Origin: G963556115 sp963677015
GTDB lineage: Bacteria > Planctomycetota > SZUA-567
Direction of reading: 5' to 3'
DNA length: 64,000 bases
Assembly (NCBI GenBank): GCA_963677015.1
Contig: OY781533.1
Span: forward strand, 930,001-994,000
Position 1 is the stretch's first letter, and the number at the start of each line of letters is the position of its first letter. Below, in pieces: positions 42,522-53,000 of the stretch. The notes under the pieces are model-generated. The model did no database searches. It was not told the DNA's origin and worked only from the letters and a program-made list of their open reading frames with translations. The position numbers were made by a program, and so were the translations under genes.

Positions 42522-43466
42522 ATGCCAACATATGATGCAGCTTTTAATGTTTCCTATCAGGGTTCTAATAACCTTGGTGCGGATACTATGGAGCTATTTA
42601 AGGATACGTTTATGCCGGAGGTTCTGGCGTTCAGAGACTCGGACTGTGTGATGGACGGCAAGTGTCAGCAGAAGAGTATCAAAAGTGGTAAGTCTACGAC
42701 TTTTCCGCTTATCGGTAGAACCTCTACCAGCCACCACACTCCGGGGCAGCTGATTCAGGGTAATCCGATCGCACAGGCTGAGACTACGGTCAATGTGGAT
42801 TTCCCCGTTACAGCCGAGGTATTTGTGACCGATGAGGATAAGGCGTTCAGTGAGGTGGTGGTAGAAGGTCCATATGCACAGCGTCTGGGCTCAGCCATGG
42901 CCAAGACCGAAGACCAGTACCGGATCAGGCAGGTAGTGCGTGCGGCGAGATCCGCCAATGATCTGGTGAGTGAGGTCGGAGGTTCGGTTCTCAAGAACTG
43001 TTCTGATTCCGCTGGTATTGATATCTATAGGGCAATCAAGTACGGAGTGCAGACACTAAAGGAGAAGGATGTAAACGATGAGATCTTCTGTATTCTGGAC
43101 TGGGACAGATGGAATACCCTCTTTGAGTATGAGCCGCTGCTCAAGACCGATCTCAAGGGTGATGGTAATATTGCTGAGGGAACGCTGGCGCGGGTTGCCG
43201 GAGCAACGGTAATCTGTAGTAACAACGCTGAGTTCGGACTGAACATTACCAATTCACACCAGAATCGCTATGACGTTGATATGACCAACACCATGGGCTT
43301 GATGTTTACCCGTGAGGCAGTTGGACAGGTTAATCTGATGGCGATTGATACGGTTATCGTGCCGAAGCCGGAGAATATGGGTACGCTGATTTATACCAAG
43401 CAGATGTACGGGGTCGGAAAGCATGATCCGCGCTGTGCGGTAGAACTGTCGCTGGAAGCGGCGTAG
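42522..43466 (+). CDS. Major capsid protein, T7 gp10-like
   Basis: 314 residues of HK97-fold coat protein. Blocks such as GKSTTFPLIGRTS, EVFVTDEDKAFSEV and YDVDMTNTMGLMFTREAVGQ (in pieces) are those of T7-like coats. It builds the icosahedral shell. TAAGGAGTTTTAAAGAG precedes the ATG. It ends before the tail-tube genes. Confidence 0.9.
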   Translation: MPTYDAAFNVSYQGSNNLGADTMELFKDTFMPEVLAFRDSDCVMDGKCQQKSIKSGKSTTFPLIGRTSTSHHTPGQLIQGNPIAQAETTVNVDFPVTAEVFVTDEDKAFSEVVVEGPYAQRLGSAMAKTEDQYRIRQVVRAARSANDLVSEVGGSVLKNCSDSAGIDIYRAIKYGVQTLKEKDVNDEIFCILDWDRWNTLFEYEPLLKTDLKGDGNIAEGTLARVAGATVICSNNAEFGLNITNSHQNRYDVDMTNTMGLMFTREAVGQVNLMAIDTVIVPKPENMGTLIYTKQMYGVGKHDPRCAVELSLEAA

Positions 43467-43536
43467 TGGTATGAATGAAGGGGTCAGTGGGTTGCTGCTG
43501 ACCTCTTGCTTTATATTACTAACAAGGGAGGAGAAT

Positions 43537-44103
43537 ATGGGGCGTAGACTGGATGCAATAAACATGATGCTCGACGCTATCGGTGAAGCGCAGGTGTCGA
43601 GTCTGGAAAACACCAGTGGTAATCTGGATCTGGCGGCAGCACTTAGAAAGCTGCAGCAGCAGTGTGAGCAGCTGCAGGAGGAGGGTTGGTACTTCAATAC
43701 CGAGGAGCGAACTCTCAGTCCGGATGTCAACGGCGAGATAGAGCTGCCGGAGAATATTGTCCGGGTGGACAGTACCGGGGTTGACTATTACCGGGATGTT
43801 ATTGAGCGTGGTGGCAGGCTCTACGATAAGGAGAACAATACCTTTGTCTTTGACCGGCCGGTACAGTGTGAAATAGTGCTTATGCTGGACTTTGAAAGTC
43901 TTCCGGCTGCGCCACGGAGGTATGTGGAACTACTGGCGGCAAGTAAATTTATTACCAATACGACCGGTGATTCAGCACAGCTCAATGTGATATTGGAGGA
44001 TCTCAAGCAGGCGAAGATCAATCTGGATCAGGCGGACAGCGCGAGTGCTGACGGGAATATTCTGGAGCTGAATAATGAATTGAGTCGGCGCCGAAGTGTG
44101 TAA
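43537..44103 (+). CDS. Tail tubular protein A, T7 gp11-like
   Basis: 188 residues from the ATG behind GGGAGGAGAAT; the upstream in-frame start lacks a ribosome site. RRLDAINMMLDAIGEAQV and LQQQCEQLQEEGWYFNTEE are the standard opening of T7 gp11 (NMLSxIGExPV... EGWxFN). It forms the adaptor ring under the portal. Confidence 0.92.
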   Translation: MGRRLDAINMMLDAIGEAQVSSLENTSGNLDLAAALRKLQQQCEQLQEEGWYFNTEERTLSPDVNGEIELPENIVRVDSTGVDYYRDVIERGGRLYDKENNTFVFDRPVQCEIVLMLDFESLPAAPRRYVELLAASKFITNTTGDSAQLNVILEDLKQAKINLDQADSASADGNILELNNELSRRRSV

Positions 44104-44115
44104 AAGGAGGGTGTA

Positions 44116-46617
44116 ATGCCAAGACAGATACCTACAAGGGTTGAGATAAATTCACTGGAGAACGGGGTCAGTGAGCAGGCGGCGGTGGCACGGGATAAGT
44201 CACAGGCTGAGGAGCAGATCAATCTGCTGAGCGATATTGCCCGCGGAGTGATAACCCGTCCGGGTACCGAGCACATTGCCAAGCTGGACGATGCGGTATA
44301 TAGTGACGGAGAGATCAAGGTCTATCATATCAATCGGGATGCCAGTGAGCGTTATAAGGTAGCATTCACCGCCGGTGATATTGCGGTACATGATCTGCAG
44401 ACCGGTGAGGTCAAGACGGTCAATTATCCGGACGGTAAAGCTTATTTGAGCAGCAGTAACCCCGGAGATGATTTCCGCATGATTACCGTGGCAGATACCA
44501 GCTGGGTACTCAACCGTTCGGTAACTGCAGCCATGAGTGCCGAGACTTCCGATGAGCAGCCGCATGAGGCGCTGATCTTTGTCAAGCGCGGTATGCGTGG
44601 GCATACCTACACTATTGAGGCGGCCGGGAGGAAGATTACTGTAAGCTCGGAAGGAACTCAGGCCGGATGGCCAAGTGAGTGCAGCAGCGAAGATATCGCG
44701 GAGGCCTTTGAGAAAGTTATCAGGTACGGCTACAACGAGGTGCAGGAGGTATATCATCCTGAGCAGATAATTCACGTTCCGGCTACAGATCTTACTCCGG
44801 CACATGACGAGAAAATAGCCGCCTATACCGAGGTAGTAAGTTCGAGTCATATAAATGGTCTGGTTGAGGATGGGTTTACCTGTGACCGGATCGGTTCGGT
44901 TATACGTATTACGTACAGCGAAGATTTCAGTTTCAAGGTATATGACAGCTACGGCAATCAGGGGCTGGTCGGAATAAAGGGGGCGATAGATGATTTTGCG
45001 GATCTTCCCGCGAAGTGCTGGCATGGAGTAAAGGTAAAGGTTACGGGTAAGGACAGCACCGGCCTTGACGATTACTATGTGGAATACCGCAGTATTGACG
45101 GCGCGGAGGAGATCAGCGGTAACTGGGTTGAGTGTAACGGCTGGGGGCTGCAGAACACTATTGACGCTGGAACTATGCCGCACCACCTGATTCGTGAGGC
45201 CGATGGAACCTTTACCTTTAAGCAGATAGAATGGGCAGAGCGTAAGGTCGGTGATGATATCACGGCTCCGGAACCGAGCTTTATCGGGAACCGGATTGCC
45301 GACGTCTTCTTTCATCTCAATCGTTTCGGGATCGCGTCCCGGGACAAAACTATATTCAGTCGTGACGATAAGTACGGTTGTTTCTGGCCGCGTAAGGCGA
45401 CCGAGGTGCTGGATGATGATTCCTTCGAGCTTTCTACAACCGGCCATAATATCGCGGATATCAGCTTTATTATTCCATTCGGTAAGAGTCTGGTAGTGAT
45501 GTGTGAGAATAAGCAGTTTATTATCACCTGTGAGAAAGGGCTCTCTCCGAAAGAGGCGAAGATTACCGAGAGTACGACCTACTCGGCTTCAACGCTGGCC
45601 TCACCGGCGCTGGCAGGATCCAATATGTTCTTTGTCAGCCCCAACGGGGATTACAGCATTCTGCGGGAATACTTTCTTTCTGAGGACTCTATTAATAATG
45701 AGGCGCCGGATATCACCAAGCATATACCGGAGTATATTCCCAAGGGTATAACCCTGCTGGACGCGCATAACAATGACGATCTGCTGATCGGTTACAGCCC
45801 GGAAGAGCCGCACCGGCTCTATGTTTACAAATATCTTTGGGCGAATAATCAGAAGATACAGAGCTCATGGAGCTACTTTGAATTCAGCGGTAAGCTGCTG
45901 CATTTCTGTTATGTGGATAACAGTATCTACCTTATGACTCAGTATTCAGACGGGGTCTTTCTGGAAAGGATAACTCTGTTCAGCAAGGAACTGGCTGCAG
46001 GTATGGAGTATGAACCGGCACTCGACCGGCGGGTGATCCTGAACGGGGTCTATGATGAAGCGGAAGAGGTTACGAATTTTACCGCGCCATATGTAATAGA
46101 TGATATCAGCTGGTACCGGGCGGTGGCCGGAGGAGGCTTCGCCGGTATTGCCGGGATGAATTTGAGCGACCTTACTCAGACTTCGCAGACGACATTCAGC
46201 ATTGCCGGAAACTTCTCGGCTGCCGGGGTATACTTCGGGACTCCATATAAGTGGGAGTATAAGCTGAGTACGCAGTATGTGCGTAATGAAGCACAGTCTG
46301 GAGCTCCGGCGTATACGGCTGAGCGGACACAGATTCTGGACTTGGCGGTTATCTATAAGGACAGTGGTAACTTTGTGGTCACGGTAAAGAACCGTGATCA
46401 GGTATTTAATTATGAGAAATCCGGAGGTATCGGCAGTAGGATGCTGATTGTCGGTCAGCCGATTATCGATACCGGGAAGTTTACGGTACCAGTAAAAGCG
46501 CAGAATGTCAATGTTGAGATTGCGGTTAATAATTATGGTGACAGCGATCTACCTGACTGTTACGCTCCGGTGGCGATACAGAAGATTGAATGGAGAGGCT
46601 ATTATGTCAAGCGGTAA
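44116..46617 (+). CDS. Tail tubular protein B (nozzle), T7 gp12-like
   Basis: 833 residues (T7 gp12 has 794), beta-rich. RVEINSLENGVSEQAAVARD and LLSDIARGVITRPGTEHIA match the gp12 start. FFHLNRFGIASRDKTIFSRD is the conserved nozzle segment found in gp12 proteins (RLGFLSGENVxxS-type). Forms the hexameric tail nozzle. AAAGGAGGGTGTA precedes the ATG. Confidence 0.92.
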   Translation: MPRQIPTRVEINSLENGVSEQAAVARDKSQAEEQINLLSDIARGVITRPGTEHIAKLDDAVYSDGEIKVYHINRDASERYKVAFTAGDIAVHDLQTGEVKTVNYPDGKAYLSSSNPGDDFRMITVADTSWVLNRSVTAAMSAETSDEQPHEALIFVKRGMRGHTYTIEAAGRKITVSSEGTQAGWPSECSSEDIAEAFEKVIRYGYNEVQEVYHPEQIIHVPATDLTPAHDEKIAAYTEVVSSSHINGLVEDGFTCDRIGSVIRITYSEDFSFKVYDSYGNQGLVGIKGAIDDFADLPAKCWHGVKVKVTGKDSTGLDDYYVEYRSIDGAEEISGNWVECNGWGLQNTIDAGTMPHHLIREADGTFTFKQIEWAERKVGDDITAPEPSFIGNRIADVFFHLNRFGIASRDKTIFSRDDKYGCFWPRKATEVLDDDSFELSTTGHNIADISFIIPFGKSLVVMCENKQFIITCEKGLSPKEAKITESTTYSASTLASPALAGSNMFFVSPNGDYSILREYFLSEDSINNEAPDITKHIPEYIPKGITLLDAHNNDDLLIGYSPEEPHRLYVYKYLWANNQKIQSSWSYFEFSGKLLHFCYVDNSIYLMTQYSDGVFLERITLFSKELAAGMEYEPALDRRVILNGVYDEAEEVTNFTAPYVIDDISWYRAVAGGGFAGIAGMNLSDLTQTSQTTFSIAGNFSAAGVYFGTPYKWEYKLSTQYVRNEAQSGAPAYTAERTQILDLAVIYKDSGNFVVTVKNRDQVFNYEKSGGIGSRMLIVGQPIIDTGKFTVPVKAQNVNVEIAVNNYGDSDLPDCYAPVAIQKIEWRGYYVKR

Positions 46618-47113
46618 GGTTACGCAATATATTGACCGTGCAGAACGTGATCACCCGGCGATACTGGCCGGGCGTCTGGGAGCAATGGACAAACTGGAGA
46701 TTGAGGTCTACGGGGTTGATGTTGCGACCGGGCTGGAGCTCAGTTATAAGATGTCCGAGAAGTGCTGGAGCGGGTTTTATGACGGTAGATTGATTGTGAT
46801 GATCGGAGTTGGCTCGATGGCAAGGCTCTATCCGGGAGTGCCGGAGGGGGAAAAAGCCGGAGTTGGAATACCCTGGCTGCTCGGTACTGGTGAGTACCGC
46901 TCATGTCGCAAGACTTTTCTGCGGCTCTCCAAAGTAATAAAGTGGGAGATGCATGAGATGTTCCCGGTGCTGCGTAATTTTGTGGCGGTGGAGAACCGGC
47001 AGGCGGTGCACTGGCTCAAGTGGCTGGGGTTTAATATGGTGCAGACGTATCCGGATTTCAATGGCTCAGGCAGAGAGTTCTATCTCTTTGAGTCTATCAG
47101 GAAGGATGAATAA
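46604..47113 (+). CDS. GNAT-fold internal virion protein, T7 gp13-like
   Basis: 169 residues from the ATG behind GGAGAGGCTATT; the longer frame reads back into the nozzle gene. The pattern ...GVEPGEKAGVGIPWLLGT..., then KWEMHEMFPVLRNFVAVENR and WLKWLGFNMVQTY, is that of a GNAT acetyltransferase fold, as in T7 gp13 and its relatives. In T7 the protein is needed for assembly and is found in the particle. Catalysis is not established. Confidence 0.8.
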   Translation: MSSGKVTQYIDRAERDHPAILAGRLGAMDKLEIEVYGVDVATGLELSYKMSEKCWSGFYDGRLIVMIGVGSMARLYPGVPEGEKAGVGIPWLLGTGEYRSCRKTFLRLSKVIKWEMHEMFPVLRNFVAVENRQAVHWLKWLGFNMVQTYPDFNGSGREFYLFESIRKDE

Positions 47114-47139
47114 TACGGTGTTGATAGAGGGAGGGGCAG

Positions 47140-47718
47140 ATGTGTAGTGTAATGGGCGCGTTGGCGATGGTCGGAAACGGGGTGGCTGCACTTGGCAGCT
47201 ACGCCGCTTCGGAGGCTCAGTCGCAGGCGCAGTATGATGCGCAGGTCGAGCAGAATAATATTGCGCTGATGCAGAACCAGTATGAGAACAGGCAGAAAGC
47301 AGATCAGGCGGTATTCAACTATGAGCAGCTTGCCAATAAAGAGATCGAAATAAATGAGAAGGCAGCGCATGAAAAAGGCGAGATTGCCCGGGAAGCGGAT
47401 AAGCGTAGATCAGAGCAGCGGGTGGCCAGCAGCTGGAACGGTACGGCAAGTGCGACTATTCAGCGGCTGATGGGGGATATTCATGCCAGTGAGGCGCGGG
47501 ATACCGCGACGGTAGATTCAAACCGGGACGCGAATATCAGGAATGTCATGGCGGATAGAGAGGCTACGCGGATGCGCTCTGAGCCGACACCACTGTATCT
47601 GGCCAGTCCGTCCTCATCTTCCGGTAGTGGCTTCTCAGCTTTGACTGGGGTCGTCAGTGGCGGGCTGAATGCACTTGGCAGTTATATTAGAAACAAGCCG
47701 GTAACTACGGCAACATAA
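47140..47718 (+). CDS. Internal virion protein B, T7 gp14-like
   Basis: 192 residues (T7 gp14 has 196). A hydrophobic Gly/Ala start (MGALAMVGNGVAALGSYAAS), then a long charged helix rich in Gln and Glu, then a Ser/Gly C-terminus. This is the layout of gp14, the ejected protein that forms the pore in the outer membrane. It lies between the gp13- and gp15-like genes. Confidence 0.85.
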   Translation: MCSVMGALAMVGNGVAALGSYAASEAQSQAQYDAQVEQNNIALMQNQYENRQKADQAVFNYEQLANKEIEINEKAAHEKGEIAREADKRRSEQRVASSWNGTASATIQRLMGDIHASEARDTATVDSNRDANIRNVMADREATRMRSEPTPLYLASPSSSSGSGFSALTGVVSGGLNALGSYIRNKPVTTAT

Positions 47719-47728
47719 AGGGGAACTA

Positions 47729-50026
47729 ATGGCAAAAGCAATAAGAATACCCGGGACAATCCGGGTAGAGGATCCCAAGGACTACCGCACTCCGGATAAG
47801 GTCGTCGCAGCTACGACCTTTAATACCAGTAATGGCGGGGTGCCGCGGGTGGTGACCCATGAGCCGGATCTTTCTGCGGCGCAGAGTCTGCAGCGGAGTC
47901 TGGGGCTGCTTGGCAGTTCAATAGATGGGATTAGTAAGTCACTTGAATATCGTAACAATAAGATTGATGCTGAAAAGGAGAGGCAGGAGCGTAAAGCTGA
48001 GTATGAAGCTGAAAAAGCTCAGGCAAAGGCTGAACGGGAAGAGCAGATCAGGCGTCAGGATAATGCCTTTATCTGGGCGCAGACATATGGAAAATTGAAG
48101 TATAACGAATTCACAGAGAACTATGTTAAGCGAATAAATTCTGATGAATTCAATTTCTCGACTGCAGAGTCAATTCGAGATGAAGCTTTAAACGAATTAA
48201 AGAGTTGGACAACTGGAGCGTCAAAAGAAGAGTTATACGCAACAAGACAGCTTTTCAGTAGTGCAACAAACTTTATTATTTCGGAGTCAGGCAAGAGAAT
48301 AGCTTCACTGAGATCTGATAGAACTACCAAGGATGCATTGGCTGTTTATGATAATCTTGATCCTGAAACCTTTGGGGATTTGACGAAGACTATTATCAAA
48401 CAGAATGTTGAAATGGGTGGGAGTGAAGAGGAGGCAAAGTCATTAATATTAGGTGCTTCTCTCGACAAGATGCGGGTTCTTGGTTCTAAGATGGATTTAG
48501 AGTCTATTGACAGGCTTGAGGATTCGGTAGAGTCTGCAAATCTTTTTGATCAGTTCTCGGATGAGCATTTAAACTGGATTGATACCACCTCGAAGATAGA
48601 GTCATATGCTGAAAGAAGGCATGACGAAGAGCAAAAGGAGTATCTTGATAAAATAGAATTACTTGCACAGGAGGAGGCTGAAAGTATAGAGGATATTGAT
48701 ACTCTTGATGCGAAAATTAAAGAGTGGGAAGATGTTAAGGCAGATTCAGACGACCCATACAAGTCCAAGGAAAGAGATGGTTATATTGCTGCTTATAACC
48801 GGCAGAAGGCTTTTCTGCAAGGAAAGAACGGCAAATATAAAGGCTTAATCAGCTTTATCGGTAGCGTTACGTCAACAAAGTTTAATAGTGTGGGGATAGA
48901 CCTTGGTGATGGAACTACACTTGACGGTACAAATATTGCATATATGCGGACACCAAGCGGTAAAGTCCAACCGGCATCTCCTATATTAATCCAGCGGGCT
49001 CGTGAGCGTGCAATAAGGGAATCAGTATTGTATGCGCAGAAAAACGACTTAGATCCGGATATTGACAGTGACGTGTCAAGAAATGCAATCATGAATATTT
49101 TCCAAAAGCATTTAGGAAAGTTTGGAGTTCTTAATGATCAAAAGAGCTTTGAGGGATTTACATTTTCTGATCCTTTGTATGATGAACAAAGGTCACCGGA
49201 GAAATGGACTCCTGAATATATGGAAGCAAGGACAGATGATTTTTTTAATCGGGTATTGGCTAAGAGCTCGAATATGTCGGCTGTGGATGCGGTTAATGAG
49301 GTAATTCCGGAGACTGTCCCTAACTATCAACGCTACCGTAATTTATTCTATGATAAGTATGTGATTAAGAGTCGTGAGGATTACTCAAAGCAGCAGACAG
49401 CGTGGCTGCGCCGTGATACCAGACGGATTGATGCCGAGCGTGAGGCGGAGATGGCGGTGCAGCCTCTATCTGTAGAGTCCCAGCTGGCTATTACTGCTGA
49501 GCAGCAGCGTATGGGCGGAGGGCTTGGAGCTATACCGATACCGGATTATGTCTTTGATATTGATTCGGAGAAGCCGGGAGTTGAACAAATGGGCTCAGAT
49601 GATGTTGCGAGAGTGGAGGGAATAACGACGTATGCGAATATGCTGAACCCTATGGGAATGCTTATTAGTAACTACAACTTCCTGCATTCAGTATTTTCCA
49701 GTAAGAATCCAAGTACATTCCCTTATTCAGATGATATTTACGCCGCAGCTACGATGGCATTAAAACAGGAGACCGGCAACGAAGATCCATTCTCCGGTAA
49801 GACTCGTGAGGAATGTATTGAAATGGTCGAGGCGCTACAGCTTGAGGGTAAGATTAAGGATGCGAAGATCAATGCCTATCAGGAACTGAATAAGCAGTTT
49901 GTCGGTGACTTGTATAACGCGTCAGAAAATAACCGGGAGCTGAAAGAAAATAACAAGACTCTTGTAGGTCAGTTGACTAAGAATACTGGTGGTACATTCT
50001 TGGTGGATACTGACCCAGAAGATTAG
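47729..50026 (+). CDS. Internal virion protein C, T7 gp15-like
   Basis: 765 residues (T7 gp15 has 747), helical and charged, with coiled coils near 75-110 (KAEYEAEKAQAKAEREEQIR) and 290-330. It would be ejected with gp14 and gp16 to build the DNA channel across the periplasm. The middle of the gene (about 48050-49350) is clearly more AT-rich than the ends, a sign of module exchange. Confidence 0.8.
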   Translation: MAKAIRIPGTIRVEDPKDYRTPDKVVAATTFNTSNGGVPRVVTHEPDLSAAQSLQRSLGLLGSSIDGISKSLEYRNNKIDAEKERQERKAEYEAEKAQAKAEREEQIRRQDNAFIWAQTYGKLKYNEFTENYVKRINSDEFNFSTAESIRDEALNELKSWTTGASKEELYATRQLFSSATNFIISESGKRIASLRSDRTTKDALAVYDNLDPETFGDLTKTIIKQNVEMGGSEEEAKSLILGASLDKMRVLGSKMDLESIDRLEDSVESANLFDQFSDEHLNWIDTTSKIESYAERRHDEEQKEYLDKIELLAQEEAESIEDIDTLDAKIKEWEDVKADSDDPYKSKERDGYIAAYNRQKAFLQGKNGKYKGLISFIGSVTSTKFNSVGIDLGDGTTLDGTNIAYMRTPSGKVQPASPILIQRARERAIRESVLYAQKNDLDPDIDSDVSRNAIMNIFQKHLGKFGVLNDQKSFEGFTFSDPLYDEQRSPEKWTPEYMEARTDDFFNRVLAKSSNMSAVDAVNEVIPETVPNYQRYRNLFYDKYVIKSREDYSKQQTAWLRRDTRRIDAEREAEMAVQPLSVESQLAITAEQQRMGGGLGAIPIPDYVFDIDSEKPGVEQMGSDDVARVEGITTYANMLNPMGMLISNYNFLHSVFSSKNPSTFPYSDDIYAAATMALKQETGNEDPFSGKTREECIEMVEALQLEGKIKDAKINAYQELNKQFVGDLYNASENNRELKENNKTLVGQLTKNTGGTFLVDTDPED

Positions 50027-50040
50027 ATTAAGGATAAATA

Positions 50041-53000
50041 ATGAGTGAATATGACGACTATTGGGAAAAGTCTGATAGTGAATATCTGGCTACCAAGCGT
50101 ATAGATAACCGGCTACAGAAGCAGGATGAAGAGGACTGGAGCACCGGGCGCTGGCTCGGTGCTGTCGGTACAGCGGCTTGGCAGGGAGCGCGTGACGGAC
50201 TGCTCTTGGATACGCCGGAGACCTTCTACCGGGCGGCACGTACTATCGGTGATATCTTCGGCAGTGATGATCTGCAGCACTGGGCGGGAGAGGGTATTAA
50301 TGATATCAAGCGGTCGCGTGAGGAGGATCCGTTCTATCAGGTTGATGCGGATGTGATGGACGATTATGTGGCGCGGTCAATCTATGGCGGTCTGAGCAGT
50401 GTCATTACCAGTGCGGCCTCTGGAGCGGCGGGTGCGGCTGTAGGAGCGTTGACCGGTGGTATGGGATATATTCCAATGTTGGCCGGTTACGCCTTCTCGC
50501 ACGGCGGGATATTCGGTCTGGCCGAGTATGATAATTATATCGACGATGCCTATACTGCATTCAAGCAGGTCAATCCCAAGCTTACGTGGCAGCAGGTGCA
50601 GGATGAGGTAAACAGCAGTGCGGTGATCTCGGCTCTGGCTGAGGCCGGTCTGGAAGCCGGTGGCGACCTGCTTATGGGTAAGCTGCTAGGGAATGCCGGT
50701 AAGGCGGTGGTAGGCTCGATGGGTGAGCAGCAGGCATGGCGTACCGCTGCAGCCAAGACCTTGAAAGGTATTCTGGTGACGGGTCCACTCTCGGAAATGC
50801 CTCCGGAACTGGCGACTACTGCGATTCAGACCAGCCTCCGGAATCAGGACGGTATCACCAAGCAGAGTGTGGCGGAAGCTATTAAGGAGACCTTTGGCTC
50901 TACTTATGTCAGCAGTATGCTCTTTGGTGCCGGAGGAGCAGTTAGCGAGCACGGGATCAATGCCGGGAAGCGGCAGCAGGAGCAGGCGGAATCTGATGTG
51001 TCGCAGCAGACTGCAGCTGAGGAGAGGGCGCGGAGGGCAGAGCAGTATAAGAATAACAGTGTGATAAAGTCGCTGGTAGAGAGTGACGATCCCGAGAAGT
51101 TCTTTGTCTCGCTCAAGGATAAGATCTTGGAGCGTCTTTCCGAGCAGGGTGTCACCGATGAGCAGAGTTACCGGGAGCTGATATCAAAAGAGAGTTCTCA
51201 AATCAAGCCACCGGTTAATCTTGATCCAGAAAGTACGGAATTTAGAGAGTCTCTTAATACTACTTTTGCTGATATTGGATTTATTCCCGTACCAAAGATC
51301 GGGCAGGAGAGTAAATTTAAAGGTGAGCCGATCAGTACGGTCGATGAGTTCTATAAGATTGTTGCAGACTTTAGAGGTGAGTGTGAAAAAGATTCAAATT
51401 ATAATCCTGAATTCAAGCGCTGGCGAATCGGTAAAATCAGACCGGAACAGGCACGGGTGTTGAAGGATGTTACCGGCTTTGATTTTGAAAGCGGGGTAGT
51501 AAGCTTCGATACTGATTTTTTAAAGAAGATGTATAAGCGGCATCCGGAGGTTACTCCTGAACTCTTTACTATGCTGCCTTATACAATTGCAAACTTTACT
51601 GATATTGAAGGCGCATATAAATCAAGATCCCGGGGTGAGGATATTGTAGCGACTATCTCGGTTTTTGATGGCAAGCGTTACCGGGCAGTTGAGGTGGTGC
51701 CGGGTAAATTCAAGCAGATGTATTTGAAATCATTTCATTACCGGAAAGCGACGCAGGCCGAGATAAATGAGCATGATAATAAAAATCCCCCATCTCGCGA
51801 TGGGGGTAAACTCGGGGGTTCCATGCAAACCGGTGACGGTAGCCTTGACCCTACGTCCGAAAACGCGCCGAGTCCCTATACCAATAATACCACAGATTCT
51901 ACTTTAGTCAACAATATTATGCAGTATGGTGATAAATTTGTACGTTATCTGAGAGGTGAGAAGCAGGAGCTGACTGCGAGCGAAGCAGATTTCTTTGAAA
52001 GGATAAAACAGGATATGCAGAAGGATATGGAGAGTGCCAGAAAGCTGGGAGTAGTTGATAAGACTGCCTTATCCCGGTTCAATGATCTTCTGGGTATCAA
52101 TGGCGAACAGATCTTTATGTCCGCTGAGGAGCATAAGGCGGCGGTAGCCGAGCAGTGGGATCTGTATACCGGCAAGAAGGAGTTTGATCTGGAGAATTAC
52201 GATTCGGTAAATAGCTCGCTCTTGGTTCCGGAAATGAACAACGCAGAGTTTCGAAATGAGCGAATCCATGCCCTTGGTGAACATCTTACACAGGTCAAGG
52301 AGAAAGATAAGCATACAACCGAGCGGCTGATGCAGGCCGGGGTGCAGGCGGTGCGTAATGGTGTCGCTACTCCGGAGAGCCTCAAGCGCTATCATGCGGC
52401 ATTTGCCAACGCGGATACTGCGATCATGGCTATCGGCATGCTGCATGAGCAGATGAACCAAGAGACCACTCTTGCAATGATGGAAGCGGGAAAGACTGGG
52501 CGTAAAGAGGATCAGGCTTATGCTGCGCTTAAGATGGAGGCAGCCAATGAAATGACTGAGGTTCTGTCAGGTATGGGAACTACTGCCGGTAGAGCACTGC
52601 GGGCGATACGTACGATTAAGGAGAAGAGTGGTGAGGATCTGGACAATGCGCTCAAGGCGGTACTGGGTAAGAAGGCCGATGAGGTCAATGCGGATATGAT
52701 TACCCGGATTATATCCAATATGGTAAAGCTGGCCAAGCCGAAGAAAGGAGGATTTACGACCAAGATTCAGCAGCTGCAGGAGAAGGTACAGCGGATTCTG
52801 GAGGATAAGAGTAAGACCGGGCTCTCCGATGAGGATATGGTACTGATACGTGACCTCTTCGCGAATACCGACTTTCTTAGTCTCTCTGCACAGATCAAGC
52901 AGCGTACCCGTTACCAGCGGGGAAGGGATATCGTGATTGAGTCTACTATTGCCGGTATGCTTACCGGGACTACGACTCATATAGTGAATACGATCTCTGG

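Noticed and set aside
44200..45447. 415-residue minus-strand frame in the gp12-like gene
   Set aside because: Shadow of a GC-rich coding sequence; the plus strand has clear T7 gp12 features.
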